A stretch of DNA of 64,000 nucleotides from Chlorocebus sabaeus (Eukaryota; Chordata; Mammalia; Primates; Cercopithecidae): contig NC_132923.1 of the NCBI RefSeq assembly GCF_047675955.1, forward strand, positions 87,455,637 through 87,519,636, written 5' to 3'. Shown here piece by piece: positions 1 to 12,510 of the stretch. The notes beneath the pieces are model-generated. The model was given only the letters and a program-made list of their open reading frames with translations. It had not been told where the DNA came from and ran no database searches. The translations under genes and the position numbers were made by a program. How positions within the stretch are numbered: the first letter of the stretch is position 1; every line of letters starts with the position of its first letter.

Positions 1-800
1 GAATTTTTAAAGCTCTTCATTTTTGTGAGCTTTATCTAAAGTTTCACCAATGTAAATGTTAATTTCATCATAAACACTAAGTTGACATATAAAATAAATC
101 ATCACAATTAGTAATATGAACTATTCCCAGTCGTGAACTCGGAGGATTTTTCTGCTTACTCCTTTCCAGTGTTTTTTTTTTCCCCACCCTTGGTTAGTTT
201 CCATATACCCATATACTGAGCAGTATTCAGGTGAAGATTTGAGAGGACCTTGTGAATTTAGCAACTTTGTCCTCCCTAAACTCCCAAATTCATCTTCTCA
301 ACTCAGAGAGATCCCCCAAATCCACCTTGATTCACCTCTCTGTGCCGAGGCCTGGAAACACTCCCTTTAGATAATAAACTGGGCAATCATAGGGTCATCT
401 TGTTTGTTTGCTCTCTCTAAGGGGTCATTGTTCTTTCCTGCCTGTTTTCTAGTATCTGAAAATGATTGTTTCATACATTTGCTTCAATTTTATGGATGTT
501 TAAGACAAGAAGATAAATCTATTCCCTGTTACACCATTTGGCCAGAAGCAGGATTTCCTCTTCTGAAGATTTGCTTTGTAAAAAGGATTATGCTGCTATG
601 AATTGTTTTTAAAAGCTGACCTCTTGATGATTTCTAAAGATATCTAAAGGATATGCTGGCATATTTATTAAATTTGTTTACTACATTACAGATCTATCTA
701 GTGAAGGAGCAGTAGTCTTCACTTCAGCACACCTTTGTGTGCTGCTAATTTTGTGAGACTTTGAATAAATTACGTATCATCTCTTAACCTCACTTTTTTG

Positions 801-1101
801 TTTTTTCTCTTTTTTTGAGGCAGAGTCTCGCTGTGTTGCCCAGGCTGGAGTACAGTGGTGCTACCTTGGCTGACCACAACCTCCACCCCGCCAGGTTCAA
901 GCGATTCTCCTGCCTTGGCCTCCTGAGTAGCTGGGAATACAGGAGTGTGCCACCATGCCCGGAAAATTTTTTTGTATTCTTAGTAGAGACAGGTTTTGCC
1001 ATGTTGCCCAGGCTGGTCTCAAACTCCTGCATTCAAGTGATCCACCTGCCTCAGTCTCCTAAAGTGCTGGGATTACAGGCATGAGCCACTGCACCCAGCC
1101 A
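801..1101 (-). repeat. Alu
   Basis: Full-length reverse Alu with its A-tail as T-run at 803-816 and 5' end near 1100. The flanks 'cctcacttttttg' and 'cctcaattttttc' look like its target-site duplication. Confidence 0.93.
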
Positions 1102-1504
1102 GCCTCAATTTTTTCTAAGTATAGAATGGTAATTAAATATAATGCTACCTGTGAAAATATCCAATGCATAGCAACTTAAAAATATTAGACTGACTAAAAG
1201 AACCCACAGATTGCTTTGATAGGTGGGACAGACACAGCAAGGAATGTATTCTAGGGCTTCTCCTGGAGCTGTCAGGGAAGCCATAGTGCCTGGGCTTGAA
1301 AAGAGGCTTAGGTTTGTGGCCAAAAGTCCAGGCTTTATAGCCACAGAGACGTGGGCTTTGACAAGTTAACTGAATCTCTCAGAGCCTTACTTTAATCTGT
1401 AAAAAAAAATGATAATGGTAACTTCCTCATAGAAATTAATTCAAGGATAACATGAGAAAAGGTGTATAAAGTGCTTTATACATAAATACTTTTAAAAGGT
1501 TAAC

Positions 1505-2155
1505 ATCATAAACTGCTGGTGGGAATGTAAAAAAGTACAACCTCTATAGAAAACAGTTTAGTTGTTTTAAATAAGTTAAACATAAAATTCTATATGTCCC
1601 AGTGATTTCACTCCCAGGTATATACCCCCAAGAATTGAAAGCTGGTGTTCAAACAAAATCTTGTACACAAATGTTCAAAGCAGCTGTATTCACAATAGAC
1701 AAAGGGTGGAAACAAACCCAGTGTCCATCAATGGATGAATAAACAAAATGCAGCATATCCATATAGTAGAATATTATTCAGCCCTAAAAGAATGACAGAC
1801 TGATACATGCTACAACATGAATGAACCCTGAAAAACATGCAAAGTGCAGGAATCCAGACACAAAAGACTACATATTTATGATCTCATTTCTATAAAATAT
1901 TCATAATAGGCAAATCCATAGAGACAGAGAGCAGATTAATAGTTGCCAATGGGTGGAGGGGAGTGGGGGCGATGAGGAATTAATGCTTAATATAGATGGA
2001 GTCTACTTTTGAGATGATTAATATGTTCTGGAACTAGATAGAGATGATGGTTGCACAACATTGTGAATGTATTAGATGCCACTGAATTGTTAAATAATTT
2101 AAAATGGTAAATTTATTTTGTGTGAATTCTACCACAATAAAAACACAAAAAGTGA
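1505..2155 (+). repeat. Old L1 (L1M type) 3' end
   Basis: The ORF2 end and 3' UTR are recognisable: 'aaactgctggtgggaatgt', 'cactcccaggtatataccc', then 'gaatgaaccctgaaaaca' and 'ggttgcacaacattgtga'. The degree of divergence fits an L1M subfamily. Confidence 0.82.
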
Positions 2156-2315
2156 ATAATTAAGAAAAACATTTCTTTATTCCTCTGTCCTAAGAACCCA
2201 TACTTCTAGGATCATGTCAGTACAGTCCATTGACCAGGGAAGACTTTGGCTTACACACGATAGTGGATCTTTGGAACAAGTTCTGCTCCTGCCCAAGTCT
2301 GGTTCTTTCAGCCAG

Positions 2316-2735
2316 TGTATTAGTTTACTTTGTGTTGCTATAAAGGAATACCTGAGGCTGAGTAATTTATAAAGAAAAAAGGTTTACTTGACTTACAGTT
2401 TTGCATGCTATACAAGAAGCATAGCACAAACATCTACTTCTGGTCAGGACCTCAGGAAGCTTACACTCATGGCAGATGGCAAGAGTAGCCAGTGGATCAC
2501 ATGAAGAGAGAGGGAGCAAGAGAGAGGGGAGGAAGTGCCAGGATCTTTTTAACAATTAGATCTCACATGAAGTAATAGCATGATAAATCACTTATTACCA
2601 TGGGAAGGACACCAAGCCATTCATAAAGGGTCTAATCCATGACCCAAATACCTCCTACCAGTTTCTTCCAACATTATAGATCACATTTCAAAGTGAGATT
2701 TGGAGGGGACAAGTCCAAGCTGTACCACTATATCA
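2316..2735 (-). repeat. MaLR LTR (THE1/MST type)
   Basis: A reversed LTR from 'tgtattagtttactttgtg' to 'accactatatca', with internal 'acctgaggctgagtaattta'. The flanks GCCAG and GCTAG fit a diverged 5-bp duplication. It is probably a solo LTR. Confidence 0.82.
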
Positions 2736-2751
2736 GCTAGTGACACGCATT

Positions 2752-2756
<5 letters not shown>

Positions 2757-2782
<26 letters not shown>

Positions 2783-2783
2783 C
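2757..2783. repeat. (TG)n/T-run simple repeat
   Basis: A short 'tgtgtgtgtgtg' tract is followed by a T run. Confidence 0.8.
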
Positions 2784-3244
2784 ATTAGTCATTATCCATC
2801 CTGTTTTGTGCTGGACCTAGGCAGCTTCCAGATGTCAGATGGGGAAATTGCAAGTTATCATGCATGCCAAAGCCTAGCATTCAGAAGGGTATAAATGTTC
2901 ATGTCTGTGCCTCCCCTAGCTTGTCTTGCCTCTGCCATTCCAAGTAGAATGTCAGTTTTCTCTCAGGGCCTCCTGCCTCTAGCCTGCTTTTTGTTATAGC
3001 TGAGCCTTCCTGTTCCAGCAAAAATTCTGCATCAGCTGTAGCCAAAGGAAGACCTTTCTAAGTCTAGAAAACTTTGGCAAGACTCTATTATCTAGCAAAT
3101 TTGAAAAGCAGCAAGAAGAAAGAGGTCAAGTTGAGCCTAGATATGGATGATATAGGTATTTAATGTTTCAATGGAGACTTTGAGCACCACCTTTTTGAAG
3201 GCATCGCGCTAGGTACAATAGCAGATAGGAAAAGGAAAAACAAC

Positions 3245-3400
3245 CATTCATTCATTCATTCATTCACCATTCTCTCATCCATTCATCAATGAAATATTTT
3301 TGAGCTTCTAGCATTGCTATTGGACCTGAGGATATAGCAATGATCAAGACAGATGTAATCTCTGGATTTAAGGAGCCCAGAGGAGACAGACATCCATCTT
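3245..3400 (-). repeat. L2 fragment with (ATTC)n
   Basis: Five 'attc' units lead into the reversed L2 3' end ('gaaatatttttgagcttcta', 'gaggatatagcaatga', 'ggagcccagagg'). Confidence 0.7.
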
Positions 3401-3589
3401 TTTTTGGAAGGATGTGGAAAATCACCTAGAGGCAATGATATCTTTCTTAAGCATTGAAAGTTGAGTTGAATTATCATTGCTGCTGGAGAAGGAAGTAGGG
3501 ATGTAGGAGAGTCCTAACCATGGGAAACAGAGGGAACCTTGAATCCTTAAAATCTGTATCTTTCCTTCCAGCTGCTAAAAGTATGCCTT

Positions 3590-3745
3590 TTCTTGGTACT
3601 TTTTTGTTATCTCATTAAATGCTCTTTTACAGTCTTATAGGTTTTTATCTTGTTCATTTCACAGACAGGGATTCAAAGAGGTTCAGTAACTTTCTCATTG
3701 TCTACTACCTAGTAAGTAACAGAGCTAGGGTTCAGATAAGTGTCT
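3590..3745 (-). repeat. MIR
   Basis: Reversed MIR core: 'cagggattcaaagaggttca' followed by 'agtaagtaacagagctaggg'. Confidence 0.72.
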
Positions 3746-4161
3746 CAGAAAAAACTATGACAATTTCTAAGTAAATATAACAAATCAGGAGGATTTCTCA
3801 AAGGGAATAAAAAGTGTAATTTGTGATGGTTATAACTCCTACACCTCTAATATTTTTGTAATTGGGCTGTTTAGACTCTCTCATGGTGGAAAAAATTATT
3901 ACTTGATCTGTCAAAATGGAGGGATGATTTTTTTCTGCCTCTTATAGACATCTCATTTTGAATAGCCAACTTTTATTCTTTCTTGCACCCTCTCTGTGCT
4001 GGTGAAAAAATGGAAAACAAAGACAAGCAGAGTTGAAAAAGTTGCATCAAGGAATTGAAATAGAGGGTAGTGGCACAAGGTATTGAAAATCATAATTATC
4101 ACCCACAGGAATCTCTAGGAAAAACAAACAAGTATTTGTATTCAAAGAGTTAGTACTTCTG

Positions 4162-4251
4162 TTTAACAGAAGGGCTAAATTATAATGATAATAATGATAA
4201 TATTATAATGATGAAGAATTATTGTCATTATAATTTAGCCCTTCTGTTAAA
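4162..4251. repeat. Near-perfect inverted repeat (33-bp arms, 24-bp loop)
   Basis: The left arm 4162-4194 and right arm 4219-4251 are reverse complements at 32 of 33 positions. They share 'cagaagggctaaat' and 'atttagcccttctg', separated by an AT-rich 24-base spacer. The ends do not match any MITE I know (for example MADE1). A local fold-back duplication by template switching is a simple explanation. Confidence 0.9.
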
Positions 4252-4304
4252 AAGAATAACAAATTATTATTTGTAATAATAAATGCATAGCTCCTATTGT
4301 TTGA

Positions 4305-4530
4305 ACAGCTATCCTATCTATGCCAGGTATTATAACAGGTCCTTTATAGATGTTTTCTCATTGACTCCCTAAAGTAACACTAACTGGTATATGTTGTTAT
4401 TGTTATTCTTATCATTATTACTATTTTTCCATGGTACAGAGGAGGCCCAGAGATTCGAACTGATTTGTGGAAATCCACATACTATTAAATGGTAGAGATT
4501 TATTCCAAACTCAGTATTGTCTGATCCCAA
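4305..4530 (-). repeat. MIR
   Basis: Reversed MIR: 'tccatggtacagaggaggcc' and 'gagattcgaactgatt', with the preceding 'tatagatgttttctcattga'. Confidence 0.72.
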
Positions 4531-4839
4531 AACTCATGCCATTTCTTTAATGTCTTTAAGCCATGACCTGCTATCTCAAAGATAATGTTAGAAAAATAAA
4601 TCTTTGTGTTTGCTTATTAGTTTACAGTTTTACATGTGCTTCAAGTCTCCTCTCTCATTTGGTCTACATAACAACCACAGGATAATAATAATTACTAGCA
4701 GTAATTGTTATCAATCATATTAAAATAGTAATAATGGAGTAGGACTGTTTATACTTATCATTTATATATACTAGGTGCCAGGAACAGGTGCTATCCATTT
4801 CACATGCATGAACTTACAACCATCTTATACAATAGGTTC

Positions 4840-5370
<531 letters not shown>

Positions 5371-5389
5371 TATTTCTGTGTTCTAGATT

Positions 5390-5515
5390 TAAAAATTGAG
5401 GATTAAAGAGATTATGGGACCTCGTCCGAAATTTCCAATGTAATCTAGAGGGTTAGCTGGAATTGGAGTGCAGGTCTGCCTGACTCATAATATGTCCCTT
5501 AGCCCTATACTACAC
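5390..5515 (-). repeat. MIR
   Basis: Weak reversed MIR: 'ttgaggattaaagagattat', then 'gaattggagtgcaggtctgc'. Confidence 0.55.
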
Positions 5516-5629
5516 TATATGTACAAGCATTAAGTGTATACACTAAGTGCATTTTTAAATAGAGTCCTTTTTAAATATGAATGATCTCCCATTAATTAAT
5601 TTGTTATACAATATTATAGGCACTCAGTT

Positions 5630-6005
5630 TCCCAAGCGGCCTTATCATCTCCTACCTCTCTGCCTTTGCACAACTCTGTTCTCTGCCTACAGTAATTTCT
5701 TCCTGCTTACTGAATCTGATACAGATTGACTTGTCATTGAGAATTCAATCTGAGGCATCACAGCCTCCAGAAAGGATTCCAGGTGGATTAGTGAGTCTAT
5801 CTCTTTATATCCACAGCCCCCCTGTGTTTTTCCCAAGCATCACTACAGTTAATTGCAATGTTATCTTTTTTATGTACAATTATGAGCTCTTTGAGGGCAA
5901 GGATCATGTCTTATTCATCTCTTTATCTCTAGTACATAGCAGAATGCCTGGTACATAATGAATGCTCTCTATATTTGTTTACTCACTGAATGAATGAATA
6001 AATGA
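5630..6005 (+). repeat. L2 3' end
   Basis: L2 tail in sense: 'gagctctttgagggcaagga', 'tagcagaatgcctggtacat' and the terminal (GAAT)n near 5985-6000. Confidence 0.75.
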
Positions 6006-7255
6006 GAATAATTGTTCAGGAGGGTTCTATCCAACATTATAGAGAATGTGATGAACTGTTTCTTCTTTATGTGAGACTATTGAGCAAGTTATTATTTTTA
6101 AGGCCTTGTGAAAATTAAGACTCAAGGTAAAGAGAACTTCAAATATATCCAGTCACATACACCCATAACTCCCCCCTAGTGGCAATATTCTAAATATAGA
6201 TTTTAGTAATTTAGTTTCAAACAACTCATTTTCAGCATCTGACATGTTCATTAACCCCAGGTAGGGAAAATATTGTGGTGCATTAATTTTTCACCAGAGA
6301 AGACATTTGTCATCTGTGCAAGTATCATTAATGCTTGTTACAAATATGGAAATGACACACTGTCTCTGCTGAATGAAGAACACTGTAGAATTTTAAGGAA
6401 CATCAGCTGGGCTCTCTAGGGCAGCCAACCCTGTGTACTTTTGGGGTCCCCATTAGACAAGGCCCATATGACTTCAGTAAGAATCCGCTTTATGAAGAGA
6501 ACAGACAGTAATATATACATCTTCAGAAATGAGGATATTAATGCCATATTTAATTTTTCTTTTCATCAAACCTATCTTTTTCACATTTTTGGTGCTAGCA
6601 AGTCTTTAAATTATGATGTTTCCCAAAGCTTGTCTTAAGTCTTCTCGCTTCATATTCTTTTCCCACTCTCATGGGTCATATATACCATCTATATGCTAAT
6701 GGCTTTCATCTCCATCTCTGTCTCCATCCAGGAGACCTTGACTCTTATATGCAGCTGCTGGATGTCTAAACAAATAAACTGGAAACAGTCCCAGACACCT
6801 CAAATTCAATATGTCCAAAATTTGTTTCATTATCTGCCTCTATCTTCAAACTTGATTATCCTACAATTAATGTTGTAAAGACATTTTCTCTTGTCTCAGA
6901 ATTTCACTTAAGATTCCAAAGGTGAGTCCCTATGCAGTTGATACACCCACATTCTGAAGATCATTACTGGATACGTTCCTTTGAGAACTGCAAATGGAGA
7001 TTGACCTGATGCTGAGATCTTTACCCAATCATATAATTTCATACTATATAAAGAGAAGACTAGAAATTCAAAGCAGAGTCGTTGAAATTGTTGGCCTGGG
7101 AAAGGATCCTAGTCAAGTGAGGTGGGTCCTAAAAGACCTCTGAGAGGAAGAGTGTGGGTGTTTGCACAAAGAGAAGACTGGTTTCTTACTCCCTGGGCTG
7201 AAGTTTGATGAGTTCTAGAAAGTTTTCAGCCCTTCTCAGACTGTCATCAGTCAGA
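6006..7255. other. Unique-looking DNA, nothing recognised
   Basis: I see AT-rich sequence with only short open frames (up to 65 codons) that have no recognisable product, and no repeat family I can name. Confidence 0.5.
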
Positions 7256-7258
7256 GTG

Positions 7259-7332
7259 TAGTTGGATTCCTTTTTTTTTTTTTGAGACAAGATCTTGCTC
7301 TGTTGCCCAGGCTGGAGTGTATAGTTGGATTC
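7259..7332 (-). repeat. Very short 5'-truncated Alu with target-site duplication
   Basis: Only about 36 bases from the Alu 3' end (7284-7319) plus the tail (T-run 7271-7283) are present. They are bracketed by 'tagttggattc' at 7259-7269 and 7322-7332, so this is a complete, extremely truncated insertion. Confidence 0.85.
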
Positions 7333-8097
7333 TTTGAAGAGTTGGACACATATACAAGAGCTTGGAAATATATGGGAACATAAATACTGATGCTTACTTC
7401 TTGCTTCTGCATTATAAATTTGAGAGGCTGGTTGTAGTCATTCCTGAAGGTAGGGAGGATCGTCTGCAATTTCTACTAGTTGTGTGGGGTTCTCTGTAGT
7501 GTTTTCCAGATGAAACCCACATCTGGGTCACATAAGAGGGTTGCTATATGAGCACATCCTGCATAGAAATCACTGAAATCCAGATTACAACAACATTCAT
7601 ATGAGATCATAGTACTTGTGATAGACTAGATGTGGGAGATGTCAAATGGGAAAACTCAAGGGTGACTACTGGTTTTTTGTCTTTAGCATCCAAGTGGAAG
7701 GAAGGTGGCATCTACTAATTAATGCGAGGAAATGGAGAATAAATAAGTTTCATAGAGGAAATCAAAGAGATCTGTTTTGATATAGATTTGAGATACCTGT
7801 TACACATTAAATTACAGATATTGATTAAACAGTTGAATATGGGAATCTGGGGCTCAGTGGGAGAGGCCTGGGTTGGAGGTAAACTTTAAAAGTTATAATG
7901 ATCCATGAGACTGGATACAATCAGCTAAAGGAACACAGAAGAGAGTAAGTGATGCGTGTGTGTGTAGGGAGACTTAGTGAAAAATGGCGAATGAATAGAA
8001 AGACTATATCTTTGTTAAAGGGTTTTTAAACTTAAATAATGATTTAGCATTTTTGAAAGTGCTTTATAATCTAAAAGTATTTTTTTAAGTGCTTATT
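7333..8097. other. Unique-looking DNA, nothing recognised
   Basis: No repeat or coding signal is identified. Confidence 0.45.
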
Positions 8098-8375
8098 GGT
8101 GGGGTGCGGTGGCTCACACCTGTAATGCCAGCACTTTGGGAGGTCGAGGTGGGTGGATTGCCTGAGCTCAGGAGTTTGAGACCACCCTGGACAACATGGT
8201 AAAACTCCGTCCATACTAAAATACAAAAAAAATTAGATGGCGTGATGGCGGGTGCCTGTAGTCCCAGCTACTCCGGAGGATGAGGCACAGGAATTGCTTG
8301 ATCTGGGAGGCGGAGGTTGCAGTGAACAGATTGTGCCACTGCACTCCAGTCTGGGCAACATAAATAAATAAATAA
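8098..8375 (+). repeat. Alu
   Basis: Sense Alu ending in an (AAAT)n tail 'aaataaataaataaa'. Candidate flanking duplication 'aagtgctta' and 'aagtacttc'. Confidence 0.93.
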
Positions 8376-8517
8376 AGTACTTCTTAATTCTGAGTCTGGT
8401 TCTGTGATAGAGGAATGAGAGATGAGGATAGAGGGCTAAATGGAAATCAGGAATGATGATGGCTTTCAAAGGGACTTGGAAAATTAAAAGCTTTTAAAAT
8501 ATCATTGCAATAAATGT

Positions 8518-8569
8518 TTATTTTAGAATATTAAGAAATATTTGTGCTTATTTTAGAATATTAAGAAAA
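8518..8569. repeat. Tandem duplication, 30-bp period
   Basis: 'ttattttagaatattaagaa' occurs at 8518 and again at 8548. Confidence 0.9.
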
Positions 8570-8613
8570 TCCACTAAGAAGGTGAAGCAACCACTATTCA
8601 AATACAACCACAA

Positions 8614-8894
8614 GCCGGGCATGGTGGCTCAAGCCTGTAATCCCAGCCCTTTGAGAGGCTGAGGTGGGTGGCTCACCTAAGGTCAAGAGTTCGAGACCAG
8701 CCTGGCCAACACGGCGAAACCCTGTCTCTACTAAAAATACAAAAAATTAGCTGGGTGTGGTGGCAGGTGCCTGTAATCCCAGCTATTTGGGAAGCAGAGA
8801 CAGGAGAATCACTTGAACCCGGAAGGCAGAGGTTGTGCCACTGCACTCCAGCCTGGGCGACAGAGTGACTCCATCTCAAAAAACAAAAAAAAAA
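8614..8894 (+). repeat. Alu with a small internal deletion
   Basis: Full-length Alu flanked by 'aaatacaaccacaa' on both sides. About 20 bases are missing near the end of the right arm ('cagaggttgtgccactgc'). Confidence 0.95.
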
Positions 8895-8908
8895 TTAAAT
8901 ACAACCAC

Positions 8909-9676
<768 letters not shown>

Positions 9677-9694
9677 AGCTCATTTAATTCTTAT

Positions 9695-9870
9695 GGCTGC
9701 CATGTGAGATTGTTTTACAGATAAGGAAACTGAGGCTTGAAGAAATTATATCTTTTCCAGTTATAAGTCATAAGCTAGTTAATAGCGGAAAGTATATTCC
9801 AAAATTGGGCTCTCTGACTTCAAAACCTATGTGGTTTTCCACTCTGCTAGGATCTTTATGAAATGATTTA
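9695..9870 (-). repeat. MIR
   Basis: Reversed MIR: 'tgttttacagataaggaaac', then 'tgaggcttgaagaaatta'. Confidence 0.75.
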
Positions 9871-10555
9871 AAAACTGATGATTATTTCAGACCAAAGCAC
9901 CAGAAAAAGCTATGGACTTTGTAGAAAAATCTTCTTGGTGGAAAGATGATCCATAGCTTAATCCAAGTGACTGATATCAGCCAGTCCTGTAGACAACCTA
10001 TACTGTCATCTGCACCTCAAAGACATGGTGCACATGGACAGTCACCAGGCTCTCTTGGGAGCCATCAGCATATCTAGGGTCACCAACTACCTCTTCATCT
10101 GCCTGCGACTGTCCTGATTTTAATTGTGAAGTACTGTGTCCCAGGATACCGGCTCCGGGTGAACCAGGTTAGTTGGTTACCTTCAGCATACCAGTAATAT
10201 GTGACAGTGAGTAAAATGAGGGCATGGAAGTCAGAGCCTGTGAATACATTGCCCTTTCTCAGGGTAAGAAAGCTTTATTTCACTTTGTGGGCTGGACTGG
10301 GTAAAGTAAGCACTGGATCAGTCCTGTGATCACAATGTGATATTTGTCAACTTTGCTGCCAGCTTTTGTCTACAGTGTTCTTCATGCACACAGTGGAGAC
10401 AGACTGATCTCTGGAAAAGCATGAGGTCAACTTTTGATTGGCAGGGAAGATAATTCAATCTCTGTGTTTCTAACATCAAGCATAGCCCCTGACACAAGCT
10501 GGGACTTCAGTTTCAGTGTTTTTGTTGTTGTTTGTTTTATTTACTTTGCTTTTTG
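9871..10555. other. Unique-looking DNA, nothing recognised
   Basis: Moderately GC-richer than its surroundings around 9990-10170, but no open frame or repeat is recognised. Confidence 0.45.
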
Positions 10556-10559
10556 CATT

Positions 10560-10770
10560 ATTGTTTTTTTGGAAACCATTTATTAAACATATGCTATATG
10601 CCAGATATTGTGTGAGTAACTTTTACACACTTAATTATATTAAACAATTACATCAGACTTGTGAGATAATATTATTTTCATTTCATAAATGAAGCACCTA
10701 AGGTTTGAAAGTAAACAGCTGATAAGTGTCTGAGCTGCTATTTATGGCTTAATCTTTTTCTACCAATGCA
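10560..10770 (-). repeat. MIR/L2-like fragment
   Basis: 'tattaaacatatgctatatg' and 'atttcataaatgaagcacct' fit a reversed MIR with L2-like ends. Confidence 0.6.
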
Positions 10771-10984
10771 GTTTTCTTTGCTTCCTACTAAATCCTATTC
10801 AGTAGCCAAAATTACAGAAATCCTTGTAATCTAATTCAACCCATTCCAGTGTAATTCAATGTAATTTAACTCATATATGCTAAAGCTATTTTGTGCCTAA
10901 AACTGCAATAGACACTGACAGACCGAAGTGTCCAATTCATATGAGCCTCCAGCTTTTAATGTATGTACTCACACATGGTGCTCA

Positions 10985-11110
10985 CTGCAGGCCTGCTGAA
11001 ATTAATACATAAGTAATAAAACAAGACCTTGTCCTCAAGGTACATTTCCTCTTGTGAGGAAGACAGACATATGCAAAACTATAATATGGGGACTATTATT
11101 ATAAGTGTAA
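10985..11110 (-). repeat. L2-like fragment
   Basis: 'accttgtcctcaaggtacat' resembles the reversed L2 tail. Confidence 0.45.
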
Positions 11111-11489
11111 GACGTATATAAGCTTTAGTAGGCTTTGAAACTTGATTTTTTAAATTATCAATAGATCAATGAATGTCTTTCCATGTCAATAAATGTGGTT
11201 CTTCATCTTCATTTTTAAGAGCTCTATTATTTTCCATTGTAAAGATGTTTCATAATTTATGTAATAAGCTTACTATGTCAGACACTGAAGTTTCCAGTTA
11301 GGAGCAGTGATTATCCTTGTAATTAAATCTTTGTACCTGTTCTTGTTTATGTATAATAAACATTTTTTTTCTAAATGTTCAGCACTAACCAATAATCAAA
11401 TGAACTGTTTCATAGGAAAACGATTTCTTGTTAGTAAAAGTGTTCAAGCAAAGGATGGTTATCTCTTTTGGAACAGTGATATTCCCAGA

Positions 11490-11960
11490 CAAATAAGGTC
11501 TGGCTGCTTGTTCTTACCATCCAATAATAAAATGCAGACAGACTAGCAAAGAAGGGAGTTTATTTCTGTAACTGGTTACAGGGAGAAGGTTGGAGTTACT
11601 CACCAGACCAACTCAAAGTTACAATTTTTTTTCCCTGGTGCTTATATACATTTTAAGCTCCATGCCTACATGTGGGAGTGTACCCATAAGCAGGAGTGGT
11701 TCATTCAATCTGTATCTAATCTTTAACTGCGGTCTGGGGTCTGAAAAGCTTTATCTAGAGTCTTGGAAAGTTTCCTAATCTTAACTGGGATCTTGTATGA
11801 GGTGTATATGTAAGAATGCTTTTATTATTTGGTTAGACTTTAGGGTCTGGTAAAACCCAGGTGGGGCCTTAATGGGTTGGTTTTTGCATTCCAGCCCTCA
11901 TACTCAGGCACCAGTTTCTCCAGTTCTTTAATGTGTAATTTATACATTCATCAAAATTAT
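11490..11960 (-). repeat. Probable solo ERV LTR, family not assigned
   Basis: On the minus strand 'gttacagaaataaactccc' gives an AATAAA signal followed by a pyrimidine-rich R/U5-like stretch, as in an LTR end. The 79- and 62-codon plus-strand frames here are antisense to it. Confidence 0.5.
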
Positions 11961-12229
11961 AGTAAAGGGTTAGTGGAAACTGGCTACTCTGGTTTCTAAT
12001 AGAAACCTGGCCTGCCGTAATTGGAGTACTAATTGTGGTGGCGTGGACAATGAAGAGTAGGTAGGATGGGGGAGAGAGATAAGCCTAAAGACATGGACAG
12101 GGGACCTAGAGAATGTTTAGAATTCAGACAAGGAATGAAGTGAAGCACTTGTCCCAGTAAGAAGTAACACACCTGAGTGTAATGCTGTATGAATGAGATG
12201 GAGGAAGTAGAAAGATAGGAGTTTGCACA

Positions 12230-12350
12230 GGTAAGCAGGACTTCTACTGAGTGCCAAGTACTGTTTCTCCTTATTTTTCACGAACACTCTAAAGAAGTTA
12301 TTTCCTGTTTACAGACTAATAGACTGAGGCTTGGAGTGGTCATCCATCTA
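12230..12350 (-). repeat. MIR
   Basis: 'tgtttacagactaatagact' followed by 'gaggcttggag'. Confidence 0.6.
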
Positions 12351-12354
12351 TTGA

Positions 12355-12510
12355 TTCTGTAACCTCAGTGCAAATTCCTTGCCCTTAGTAATCCTCAGTT
12401 TTTCATTCAGTAAAATGGGGATTATAATGCCTGCCTCCTAGGATAGTTGAGAAGAAAAATTCACAGAGCCTGGAATATGGGAGCCATTTAATAGAGGCTG
12501 AATATTCTTA
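12355..12510 (+). repeat. MIR
   Basis: 'ctcagtttttcattcagtaa' followed by 'aatggggattataatgcct' is the MIR core in sense. Confidence 0.72.
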
